7,107 bases of DNA from Gammaproteobacteria bacterium (GTDB taxonomy: Bacteria > Pseudomonadota > Gammaproteobacteria > Pseudomonadales > Pseudohongiellaceae): assembly GCA_016762995.1 (NCBI GenBank), contig JAESUT010000090.1, forward strand, positions 3,241 through 10,347. The letters run 5' to 3'. Below the pieces are notes generated by a model. The model worked only from the letters and a program-made list of their open reading frames with translations. It did no database searches and was not told where the DNA came from. Shown here piece after piece: positions 1 through 6,756 of this stretch. Position 1 is the stretch's first letter. Each line of letters begins with the position of its first letter. The position numbers were made by a program, and so were the translations under genes.

Positions 1-1611
1 ATTGGAGGCGTGTTCTCCTTTCCCGGGCTCAGCCTCGAGACTGTACTGTATCGTAGCTTCTTCACCAGCGAAGGCATGTTCGGGCTCACCGCACAGATAT
101 CCTCTACGTTTGTCTTCATGTTCATTATTTTTGGATCGTTCTTGCTTCGATCTGGCGCTGGCGACTTTATCGTACGGCTGGCTCAGTGCCTGGCCGGGCG
201 CTACACCGGCGGCGCAGGATTAGTAGCCGTAATCGGCTCCGGATTAATGGGCTCGGTCTCCGGCTCTGCCGTCGCCAACACTGTTTCTACCGGTGTGATT
301 ACAATTCCGATGATGAAAAAATCGGGATTTCCTGGAAAATTTTCAGCAGGAGTTGTCGCAGCCGCATCGACCGGTGGCGCACTAATGCCACCAGTAATGG
401 GAGCTGGCGCCTTCGTTCTAGCGAGCTATACACAGATCCCTTATCTGACGATCATTGCCGCCTCTACCCTACCGGCTATCCTCTACTTTCTGACAGTGTG
501 TTACTTCGTGCGCATTGAAGCAAAGCGCCTGGGCCTGAAGCTCACTCCCGCCGAGGACACAGAGAAAGTCTCGACCGTACTGAAAGAAGGCTGGCATTTC
601 ATAATACCTATGATCGTTTTGGTAAGTTTCCTCGTCATGGGTAGAACACCAACGAGCTCAGCCGCGTTCGCCATAATCAGCGTCATCGGCGCCTCATGGC
701 TGTCTTCTACCCCCATGCGACTACCCGATATATTCGATGCCACGGTCGAAGGCGTAAAGACCATGGTATCCACAGCCCTTCTGCTAGTGGCCGTTGGCAT
801 CATAATTAATGTTGTGACGACCACCGGCGTGGGCAACGCATTCTCTCTTATGATCGTAGAGTGGGCACAAGGCAGCCTTCTCATAACTCTCGTTCTAGTT
901 GCCCTTGCCTCATTAGTGCTAGGCATGGGCTTGCCGGTAACGGCGTCGTATATCGTATTGGCGACGCTGTCCGCACCACTGATATTCGACCTTATCTCAC
1001 AATCACAATTGCTCATTGCCTTGCAGGCCGGCGATCTACCCTCCAATGTGATGGCGACCCTCAGCCTGTTCGGCGGCGATCCTCTGACTGCACTGCAAGA
1101 GATGCCGCTAGAGATGAAGCAGCTTATCCGCCAAGAGATGCTGGAACCCGAAATGCTCACCGGCATGTTGCTGAGTGCGCACCTAATAATCTTCTGGCTA
1201 TCGCAGGACAGCAATGTCACGCCACCTGTGTGTCTCGCCTCGTTTGCTGCGGCCGGAATAGCCGGTACACCGCCTATGGCCACGGGACTCACTAGCTGGA
1301 AGGTCGCTAAGGGTTTGTATTTGGTGCCGGTTCTTTTCGCCTACTCACCGCTGATATCGGGAACCTGGCCGGAACGCATAGAGGTCTTCATATGGTCCTG
1401 CATGGGCCTGTATGCCCTAGCCGGTATTCTACAATGGCATCTCGAGGCAAAGATTAACGTAGGAATCGCCGCGCTACTTTTAATTAGTGCAACTCTGCTG
1501 ATGTGGACGCCGCTCCCTATGATCTATCACTTTGTCGGTGCAGCAATCTTGTTCGGCATTGTCTTCATGCAGAATCGCGCGATAAAGGCTTCAGCCGCTA
1601 GTCCGGCGTAA
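1..1611 (+). CDS. TRAP transporter fused permease (DctQM-type), 5'-truncated by the window edge
   Basis: This is the inner-membrane permease of a tripartite ATP-independent periplasmic (TRAP) transporter, which uses an ion gradient and a periplasmic binding protein to import small organic acids. The frame is open from base 1 (Ile-Gly-Gly precede the GTG at 10), so the true start lies upstream; 536 residues are visible. Family members with the small and large membrane subunits fused usually run to about 650-850 residues, so the missing part should hold the DctQ-like segment and the first DctM helices. Counting from the GTG, family signatures are SGSAVAN (84-90), STGGALMPPVMG (120-131), GMGLPVTASYIV (305-316) and SQDSNVTPPVCL (398-409), set among many hydrophobic helices. 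A polar stretch at about 330-385 separates the last two. No binding-protein gene is visible; it may lie upstream. The substrate cannot be read from the sequence. The family call is secure. Confidence 0.95.
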   Translation: MGGVFSFPGLSLETVLYRSFFTSEGMFGLTAQISSTFVFMFIIFGSFLLRSGAGDFIVRLAQCLAGRYTGGAGLVAVIGSGLMGSVSGSAVANTVSTGVITIPMMKKSGFPGKFSAGVVAAASTGGALMPPVMGAGAFVLASYTQIPYLTIIAASTLPAILYFLTVCYFVRIEAKRLGLKLTPAEDTEKVSTVLKEGWHFIIPMIVLVSFLVMGRTPTSSAAFAIISVIGASWLSSTPMRLPDIFDATVEGVKTMVSTALLLVAVGIIINVVTTTGVGNAFSLMIVEWAQGSLLITLVLVALASLVLGMGLPVTASYIVLATLSAPLIFDLISQSQLLIALQAGDLPSNVMATLSLFGGDPLTALQEMPLEMKQLIRQEMLEPEMLTGMLLSAHLIIFWLSQDSNVTPPVCLASFAAAGIAGTPPMATGLTSWKVAKGLYLVPVLFAYSPLISGTWPERIEVFIWSCMGLYALAGILQWHLEAKINVGIAALLLISATLLMWTPLPMIYHFVGAAILFGIVFMQNRAIKASAASPA

Positions 1612-1663
1612 AGTACACAGTCAAAATTTCATAAGCGAACACTACCCTGAGCAAGAGCAAATC

Positions 1664-2677
1664 ATGAGCAATCACACAGCTACGCAAATACATCTCATCA
1701 GCCGCCCTAGCGGCATGCCTACCAGCGATAACTTCAAGTTCGTTAAAGTTGAACTGCCTTCACCGGTAGACGGCGAGGTACTGGTCAAAAATCTGTATAT
1801 GTCTGTTGACCCGTATATGCGCGGTCGCATGCGCGAGAACGCGGTGTATGCCGAGGCTTATGCTCTCGACAGTGTCATGTATGGCGGCGCCGTGGGCGAG
1901 GTCATTGAATCGGCCGATCCCTCGCTGCAAGCTGGCGACATCGTCCTCAATGGGGCTGCATGGCAGGACAAGTTCATCGCAAAGGCGAACACTGTAAGCA
2001 AGGTGATTCCTTTTGACCCTAAGCAACTCTCACTCTACCTAGGCACTCTAGGAATGCCCGGCCTAACGGCCTATGTGGGCCTATTGAAGTACGGAGAACC
2101 TAAAGAGGGAGAGACCGTCTTCGTCTCCGCCGCCTCCGGTGCCGTAGGCGCTAATGTTTGCCAGATCGCGAAGCTCAAGGGCTGCCGCGTAATTGGTAGC
2201 GTCGGTAGCGATGCCAAAGGAAAGTGGTTGTTGGAGGAATGCGGCGTAGACGCTGTAATCAATTACAAGACATGTGGCGACCTAACCAAGGCCCTAGCAA
2301 CGGCTGCACCCGATGGCATAGATGTCTATTTCGAGAACGTTGGGGGCGACCACCTTCAGGCCGCGCTCGAAGTGATGAACCCATTCGGTCGTATCGCCGC
2401 CTGCGGCATGATCGCGAGCTACAACAATGCCGTACCCGCGCCGGGGCCGAATAACTTAATGCTAATTGTGGGCAAGAAGATTCGTATTAATGGTTTCATC
2501 GTGTCCGATCACGGCGAACAGCGCGATCAATTCTTGAGTGAGATGATTCCGTGGATAGAGGCCGGAAAGGTTAAGAGTCGCGAAACCGTGTTCGAAGGTA
2601 TCGACAGTGCCGTGGACGCATTCCTCGGGCTATTTAGCGGCGAGAACTTCGGTAAGATGGTTGTAAAACTAGATTAG
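1664..2677 (+). CDS. NADP-dependent oxidoreductase, zinc-independent MDR family (CurA / leukotriene B4 12-hydroxydehydrogenase-like)
   Basis: This is a cytoplasmic medium-chain reductase that probably reduces the C=C bond of alpha,beta-unsaturated carbonyl compounds with NADPH. Its 337 residues match the usual length of the COG2130 group, which includes E. coli curcumin reductase CurA and prostaglandin/leukotriene reductases. Signatures in order are MSVDPYMRGRM (46-56), GMPGLTAY (130-137), the Rossmann nucleotide-binding loop AASGAVGA (156-163) with QIAKLKGC after it (167-174), GSD and a following Lys (181-187) in the region that favours NADP, FENVGG (223-228) and a C-terminal GKMVVKL (330-336). 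No zinc-ligand pattern of classical alcohol dehydrogenases is seen. The ATG at 1664 gives a full-length N-terminus; the ribosome site is weak (GAGCAAGAG about 7 bases before it). It follows the TRAP permease by 52 bases on the same strand, so the two are probably co-transcribed. The physiological substrate is unknown. Confidence 0.93.
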   Translation: MSNHTATQIHLISRPSGMPTSDNFKFVKVELPSPVDGEVLVKNLYMSVDPYMRGRMRENAVYAEAYALDSVMYGGAVGEVIESADPSLQAGDIVLNGAAWQDKFIAKANTVSKVIPFDPKQLSLYLGTLGMPGLTAYVGLLKYGEPKEGETVFVSAASGAVGANVCQIAKLKGCRVIGSVGSDAKGKWLLEECGVDAVINYKTCGDLTKALATAAPDGIDVYFENVGGDHLQAALEVMNPFGRIAACGMIASYNNAVPAPGPNNLMLIVGKKIRINGFIVSDHGEQRDQFLSEMIPWIEAGKVKSRETVFEGIDSAVDAFLGLFSGENFGKMVVKLD

Positions 2678-2684
2678 GCTCTGC

Positions 2685-3137
2685 TTACTCTTTGCTATAA
2701 CGCGCTAGATATCGATCTAGCGCATTGGCAAACTTTCTTTTGTCGGTCTCGCTCATTTGAGCGGGACCGCCAGTATGAATACCACTGCTGCGCATTGTGT
2801 CCATGAAGTCTCGCATATTCAACTTCGCCTTAATGCTGTTTGCAGAAAACTCTTCCCCGCGTGGACTCAGCACTTGCGCTCCCTTACTTATCAACTCATC
2901 CGCTAAGGGAATGTCACTGGTGATTACCAGATCGTCCTGCTGCACCCTGCGCACGATCTCATTGTCAGCAACATCGAATCCCTGCGCGACCTGAATCGCG
3001 GTGATATTTTTGAAAGGAGGCGTCTGCATGGCCTGATTTGCGATCAGACACAGAGGCACCCCAGTCCGTTCGGCTGCGCGAAAGAGAATCGCCTTTATGG
3101 GCTTTGGGCAGGCATCGGCGTCGACCCAGATCGTCAT
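2685..3137 (-). CDS. yaiI: UPF0178 (DUF188) family protein, YaiI/YqxD-like
   Basis: This 150-residue protein is a typical full-length member of the YaiI/YqxD (DUF188) family, thought to have a PIN-like nuclease fold but with no established biochemical role. Family motifs are DADACP (6-11), [10 protein letters not shown] (53-62), [11 protein letters not shown] (69-79), SPRG (91-94) and TGGP (122-125). The aspartates at 6, 8, 58 and 75 are the likeliest metal ligands if the PIN-like inference holds. The ATG at 3137 starts directly at the conserved N-terminal strand and has a GAGG ribosome site 7 bases upstream. It follows the SulP gene by 43 bases, so it could be the last gene of the leftward operon. 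Its stop is 7 bases from the stop of the convergent oxidoreductase. A perfect inverted repeat lies inside its last codons. It is soluble, with no signal peptide. The symbol reflects family resemblance, not proven orthology. Confidence 0.92.
   Translation of the reverse strand: MTIWVDADACPKPIKAILFRAAERTGVPLCLIANQAMQTPPFKNITAIQVAQGFDVADNEIVRRVQQDDLVITSDIPLADELISKGAQVLSPRGEEFSANSIKAKLNMRDFMDTMRSSGIHTGGPAQMSETDKRKFANALDRYLARYSKE
2702..2723. repeat. Perfect 9-bp inverted repeat at the convergent gene junction
   Basis: The arms GCGCTAGAT and ATCTAGCGC flank a 4-base ATCG loop with no mismatch. The repeat lies within the last codons of the yaiI-like gene (encoding Ala-Leu-Asp-Arg-Tyr-Leu-Ala) and begins 25 bases after the stop of the convergent oxidoreductase gene. 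The position suits a transcription terminator or a 3'-end stabilising hairpin for the rightward transcript. There is no immediate T-run: on the plus strand a T-rich stretch (ACTTTCTTTT) starts only about 9 bases after the hairpin. The terminator role is therefore uncertain, though the repeat itself is certain. Confidence 0.55.
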
Positions 3138-3144
3138 GAAAAAG

Positions 3145-3148
3145 CCTC
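3145..3148 (-). promoter_or_regulatory. Ribosome binding site of the yaiI-like gene, inside a 10-bp palindrome
   Basis: On the minus strand GAGG is followed by seven bases (CTTTTTC) and then the ATG at 3137, which supports that start. The GAGG forms part of a perfect palindrome, GCCTCGAGGC (3144-3153), and is followed on the minus strand by five T residues (3139-3143). The palindrome can form only a 3-bp stem with a TCGA loop, so I do not call it an intrinsic terminator of the upstream SulP gene, although its position and T-run resemble a weak one. Confidence 0.6.
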
Positions 3149-3180
3149 GAGGCGCCGCTCAACTGTTTTGCTAAAAATAG

Positions 3181-4923
3181 TCATAGTCCAGAAAGAGGTA
3201 TCTCCCGATCCTTCAAGTCTTCAACCGCCAGATTGTGACTCAGGTAGTTTGAGCCAGAAAGATTTGCAAACAACGTCGTTTTTACGAGTTTGTCCATTAT
3301 AGGCCCCTTAACCTCGGACAAGTGCAGTTTGATGCCGATCTCGCTCAGTGTCTGATTGATTTTCTCCAAAGTCTGCAGCGCACTCATATCGATCGCATTA
3401 ACAGCGGTGCACATTAAGATCACATGCTCTAGCTTAGGTTTTTTCGCCATCAGGCTAAAAATAAGCTCTTCGAGGAAACGTGTATTCGCGAAGTAGAGGC
3501 TCTCATCGATGCGAATCGACAGTATATTTTCAAATGTTTCAACATCGTGCCTCTCTACGTTCCTAAAATGCTCAGTTCCGGCAACCCTGCCGATGACAGC
3601 AACATGCGGCTGCGAAGTTTTGTAAAGGTGCATCAAGATCGACGCTAACACCCCAGAGGCAATACCGATTTCCACACCCACCAACAATGTCAGGATCAAG
3701 GTAATAGAAACAGCGGCGAAGTCGGCTTTCGAATACTGCCAAGACTTGCCTAGTGCAGAAAAATCTAAGAGCGGATAGACCGCCACCAAAATTATTGAGG
3801 CTAGAGCTACCTTAGGCAGCCAGTACAGCAAGGGCGTGAATAGCAAAGCGACACAGGCGATAAGAGCTGCCGTCATTAGACCTGCCGCTGGCGTCGCCGC
3901 ACCCGCATCGAAATTGACCACCGAACGGGAGAAGCCACCGCACACTGGAAAACCACCGGAGAATGACACAGCAATGTTAGCAGCGCCCAAGCCAATCAAT
4001 TCCTGATCGAGCTCAATCTGTTCCCTACGTTTAGCCGCCAATGTTTGCGCTACAGAAATTGATTCAACGAAGCCAATAATGGAAAGTAAAATAGCGGACC
4101 AGAACAAGCTGCGAATAAGATCCATTGAGAAATCCGGAACAGTCAATCCAGGTAGCCCTGCCGGCACAACGCCAAGCAACTGTACGCCCTGCTGATCGAG
4201 CCGAAACACATAACAGAGCAAACCAGTTAGCAAGGCGACAATAACCGGACCGCTTCGAGAGATACTGGTTACGAGCCTGCCACCGAGCCCCATTTTAGTC
4301 AGCAGTGAGGCAAGCCCTGTTCTGCACCAAATGATAATCGCTATGGAACCCAGCCCGAGAGCCAAGGTTATCCAATTGATCTCGCCTATCGAACTGCTTA
4401 GCGAGACAAGCAGTTCGATAACATTCTGACCACTCGACGTTGTACCGAGCAGATGCTGCACCTGGCTAAGCCCGATAATAATCGCGCTGGCAGTGATAAA
4501 CGCACTGATGACTGGATGCGATAAGAAATTAGCCATGAAGCCGAGACGCATCAGGCCCAATAGCAACAAAAATACGCCGCAGAGGAACGCCAGAGTCAAA
4601 GCGGCGGCGGCAAGCTGCGAAGGATCGCTGATGCCTAACTTGCCCAGTGCGGCAGCTGTCATCAATGAAAGTACGGCGACTGGACCGACGGAAAGCGTAT
4701 TGCTGGTACCAAAGAGCGCGTAGATAGAGAGGCCAAAGATGCTGGCGTAGAGCCCTGTTTGAGGTGGTAGGCCGGCAATCAAAGCAAGAGCCAATGCTTG
4801 TGGTATTAGCATTATCGCTACGATAACCGCCGCCATAGAGTCGTCGACCAGCTTTACCTTGTCGTAGTCCCGACCCCATTGGAGAATAGGTAGATACTGC
4901 GAAATTGAAATGGTTCTTCTCAA
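3181..4923 (-). CDS. SulP (SLC26) family anion permease with C-terminal STAS domain
   Basis: This 580-residue inner-membrane secondary transporter carries inorganic or small organic anions; bacterial SulP members move sulfate, bicarbonate or C4-dicarboxylates, and sequence alone does not say which. The membrane domain spans about residues 25-435, with IPQALALA (40-47), SVGPVAVLS (78-86), NFLSHPVISAF (132-142), GFVESISVAQTLAAKR (284-299) and FPVCGGFSRSVVNFDAG (325-341). The cytoplasmic STAS domain covers roughly 440-570 and includes NAIDMSAL (509-516); the residue after Asp512 is Met, where the anti-sigma-antagonist relatives carry a phosphorylated Ser. The start is TTG at 4923: the frame is closed upstream at 4959-4957 with no ATG or GTG between, and the first internal ATG (residue 30) would cut the first helix. 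No strong ribosome site precedes it. It lies 59 bases after DUF2937 and 43 bases before the yaiI-like gene. Confidence 0.94.
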   Translation of the reverse strand: MRRTISISQYLPILQWGRDYDKVKLVDDSMAAVIVAIMLIPQALALALIAGLPPQTGLYASIFGLSIYALFGTSNTLSVGPVAVLSLMTAAALGKLGISDPSQLAAAALTLAFLCGVFLLLLGLMRLGFMANFLSHPVISAFITASAIIIGLSQVQHLLGTTSSGQNVIELLVSLSSSIGEINWITLALGLGSIAIIIWCRTGLASLLTKMGLGGRLVTSISRSGPVIVALLTGLLCYVFRLDQQGVQLLGVVPAGLPGLTVPDFSMDLIRSLFWSAILLSIIGFVESISVAQTLAAKRREQIELDQELIGLGAANIAVSFSGGFPVCGGFSRSVVNFDAGAATPAAGLMTAALIACVALLFTPLLYWLPKVALASIILVAVYPLLDFSALGKSWQYSKADFAAVSITLILTLLVGVEIGIASGVLASILMHLYKTSQPHVAVIGRVAGTEHFRNVERHDVETFENILSIRIDESLYFANTRFLEELIFSLMAKKPKLEHVILMCTAVNAIDMSALQTLEKINQTLSEIGIKLHLSEVKGPIMDKLVKTTLFANLSGSNYLSHNLAVEDLKDREIPLSGL

Positions 4924-4982
4924 GTAGTTGCTCGGCTTGTCTGGGGCAATTCTTATCTAGCTCAAAATACTTCGTGCAGTGG

Positions 4983-5519
4983 CTAGAGACTCTTCAAATG
5001 ATTTTTCTTTCGGCGAGTGATCAACCCTGCACACTTTACACAACCGAGCACGCCAAGGTCACTGATGACGGTTACGAACAGCGCAATACCCAAACCCCAC
5101 CCAATGGCGAACATGTTTAACGGGACCGTATAGCCATACTGCTCGAAGGTCTCATCTATAAATTCATCATCGGCATAGAGGATTACATGCATCGCCGCGA
5201 AAAATACGTTGCCGGACAGGGCCTCTCGCTCACTGGAAATACGCTGATACCTATCAACGATATTTCGTATGCTTTGCGCGTCACTTTCAAAAACCAAGTC
5301 ATTACTATTTGCGTAGTACCTAATCAACGCCTCTAACTCCCCCGAGAAAAGCAGATCCGCCGTGGATTGGAAGCCGCTAATATTAGCGCTGACTTCAAGG
5401 TAATGCGCATCGATTCGCCGCTCGTACTGATCGACGAAATTAGGAACCTGAATTCCTAGCAGGAGACCGCCCGCAAAAATAAAAAGCCGGCTAGTGGTTT
5501 TTAGTAGCGACAGAATCAT
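4983..5519 (-). CDS. DUF2937 family predicted inner-membrane protein
   Basis: This 178-residue protein has no known function. The N-terminal helix with GGLLLGIQVPNFVDQYERR (17-35) fits the DUF2937 signature, where a membrane helix leads into a P-x-F-x-x-Q-Y motif; the polar domain (about 36-128) starts with a stretch around FQSTADLLFSGEL (50-62). A second helix spans about 131-157. The basic tail RRKK (169-172) and the Lys/Arg near the N-terminus suggest both ends are cytoplasmic, placing about 100 residues in the periplasm. A Cys-x-x-Cys pair (160, 163) follows the second helix. The ATG at 5519 has a GAGAG about 10 bases upstream. It sits 58 bases after DUF2333 and 59 bases before SulP, all on the same strand, so an operon is likely. 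The family call comes from recall of the motif pattern and is good but not certain; the topology is inferred. Confidence 0.8.
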   Translation of the reverse strand: MILSLLKTTSRLFIFAGGLLLGIQVPNFVDQYERRIDAHYLEVSANISGFQSTADLLFSGELEALIRYYANSNDLVFESDAQSIRNIVDRYQRISSEREALSGNVFFAAMHVILYADDEFIDETFEQYGYTVPLNMFAIGWGLGIALFVTVISDLGVLGCVKCAGLITRRKKNHLKSL

Positions 5520-5555
5520 GATTCATTGGCTCTCTAGTCGGAACGAGATTGCGCA

Positions 5556-5570
5556 AGGCTCGATGAGCCT
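5556..5570. repeat. Small hairpin between the DUF2333 and DUF2937 genes
   Basis: AGGCTC and GAGCCT form a perfect 6-bp stem around a 3-base GAT loop, 7 bases beyond the DUF2333 stop. No T-run follows on either strand, so it is not a standard intrinsic terminator. It could be an mRNA-processing or stabilising hairpin within an operon, or chance. Confidence 0.3.
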
Positions 5571-5577
5571 ATCCCAC

Positions 5578-6627
5578 CTACCCTTGTGAAAGCAGACTTC
5601 TCAAATCGATGATCGCGGCATTCGCTCGTGATATGTAATTCGCCATAGCAAGGGAATGGTTTGCGAATATGCCAAATCCAGAGCCGTTTAAGATAATCGG
5701 AAAGAAGATCGATCGCTGACTGGCCTCCAATTCTCGAATAATCTGACTGAGACTCGCCTCGGCATTCTTGTCCTGCAGTACAGCTTGAAAATCCACCTCA
5801 ACCGCTTGGAGAAAATGCATCAATGCCCAAGTCGCTCCGCGTGCCTCATAAAAAATATCGTCTATCTGTAGCCAAGGCGTCTTAATCGATACCTCAGAGC
5901 GCACTGGCGTAGATTGCGAGGCAGCCATTTCTCCAGCGGTGTCCGTATTCACTCGTTGCACCCTAACACTGGCACTTAATCGCTGCGATAAACTACCGAG
6001 TCTAGACTCGACCGCCAACAACCAATCTGCAAGGTTATCGGCGCGCGCATAAAACTGAGCATCTGTGTTTGCGGGATCAGTAATACGCGCCAAATAGGTA
6101 TCGAGACGATCTATCGCCTCTGAGTATTCATTTTCCGTCGCTGGAAACATCCAACTGTCATTGCTGAAATTGAATTTTGGTTCACTGATGATTAGGTCAG
6201 GATCTTCTGTTGATTGAGACTGTGAACGACTAAAACTTTCACGAAATGTACGCGAGAGATCTCGCACCTGTACTAGGGCGCCGAATTCCCAGCTTGGAAT
6301 ATTGTCGAGATATACGCCGGGTGGGAAAACGTCGTTACTCAGATAGCCGCCTGGTTTTTCCAATAAGGTTTCTGCAACCGTTATCAACGCAACTGTTGTG
6401 GTGGCACCCACCACATTGTCACTGCCTATTAATGCGAGCCTCTCTGCCGTCTTCTGCCGTACAGAGAAAGGGGCGGGCTCACTGCTCCAATAGAAACCAA
6501 GCAACACAATAAAAATGGCTAGAAAACCAATGCCTATAGGCAGTACCCGCTTAAACAGGCTTCCGGCCCCTTCAAAAGAGAACACGGAGGCTAATCTAGT
6601 TTTCATGGAAGTCCAAAGCATAGCCAC
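5578..6627 (-). CDS. DUF2333 family predicted inner-membrane protein with periplasmic domain
   Basis: This 349-residue protein has no assigned biochemical function but many conserved family blocks. It has one membrane helix (about 29-46), then LLEKPGGYLSNDVFPPG (88-104), NIPSWEFG (109-116), QVRDL (120-124), FSRSQSQSTEDPDL (132-145), QFYARADNL (191-199), RLGSLSQRLSASV (209-221) and a C-terminal NGSGFGIFANHSLAM (314-328) followed by ISRANAAIIDLR (332-343). Length and both ends fit the family, so it appears intact. Basic residues before the helix suggest a cytoplasmic N-terminus and a periplasmic bulk; there is no evident signal-peptidase site, so it is probably an anchored protein. The chosen start is GTG at 6627, preceded by GAGGTG with 7-base spacing; in-frame ATGs at 6621 and 6606 are poorer fits. 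It heads a possible operon with DUF2937, SulP and yaiI, after a 129-base gap from the preceding gene. Confidence 0.9.
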   Translation of the reverse strand: MAMLWTSMKTRLASVFSFEGAGSLFKRVLPIGIGFLAIFIVLLGFYWSSEPAPFSVRQKTAERLALIGSDNVVGATTTVALITVAETLLEKPGGYLSNDVFPPGVYLDNIPSWEFGALVQVRDLSRTFRESFSRSQSQSTEDPDLIISEPKFNFSNDSWMFPATENEYSEAIDRLDTYLARITDPANTDAQFYARADNLADWLLAVESRLGSLSQRLSASVRVQRVNTDTAGEMAASQSTPVRSEVSIKTPWLQIDDIFYEARGATWALMHFLQAVEVDFQAVLQDKNAEASLSQIIRELEASQRSIFFPIILNGSGFGIFANHSLAMANYISRANAAIIDLRSLLSQG

Positions 6628-6756
6628 AGTTTAACACCTCGGGATAACTTAGTAAGCCTACCATTCCAGTAGAGGGGGCGAGTTGATAGGGGAAACCGCA
6701 AATAGGATTTTGATTAGTTTTCGCTTCGATTTGTAGCTGGCGACTGAGTTTTCATT
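6628..6756. other. 129-base intergenic region, no clear element found
   Basis: This gap separates the dihydrofolate reductase-like gene from the DUF2333 gene, both leftward. It is long enough for a promoter of the DUF2333 group, but I found no convincing -35/-10 pair, and no stem followed by a T-run that would end the upstream transcript. Its only recognisable element is the GAGGTG ribosome site near the DUF2333 start. Confidence 0.5.
6635..6640 (-). promoter_or_regulatory. Ribosome binding site selecting the GTG start of the DUF2333 gene
   Basis: GAGGTG on the minus strand lies 7 bases before the GTG at 6627 and 13 bases before the in-frame ATG at 6621. The spacing favours the GTG as the true initiation codon. 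Confidence 0.65.

Noticed and set aside
501..1292. Long open frame on the minus strand (263 codons) opposite the TRAP permease
   Set aside because: It lies wholly antisense to a clear TRAP permease, and its translation has no recognisable family and an irregular Ser/Thr/Arg-rich composition, as expected of a shadow frame.
1701..1714. Small GC-rich hairpin GCCGC-CCTA-GCGGC near the start of the oxidoreductase gene
   Set aside because: A 5-bp stem within codons is expected by chance at this scale; nothing else supports a regulatory role.
1818..1837. Short direct repeat ATGCGCG in the oxidoreductase gene
   Set aside because: It encodes the conserved MRGRMR segment and arises from repeated Met/Arg codons.
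2038..2052. Inverted repeat CCTAG-GCACT-CTAGG inside the oxidoreductase gene
   Set aside because: Only 5 bp, within conserved coding sequence, and likely chance in a genome where CTAG is common.
4529..4879. Overlapping frame of 116 codons inside the SulP gene on the same strand
   Set aside because: The SulP frame is strongly supported by family motifs across this stretch; the alternative reads as an Arg-rich shadow with no ribosome site.
4905..5120. Plus-strand frame spanning the DUF2937 end and the SulP start
   Set aside because: It is antisense to two supported genes, low in plausible protein character and without a ribosome site.
6628..6756. Search for a sigma-70 promoter ahead of the DUF2333 gene
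   Set aside because: AT-rich hexamers such as TACTAA occur, but none has a matching -35 at proper spacing, so no promoter is called.
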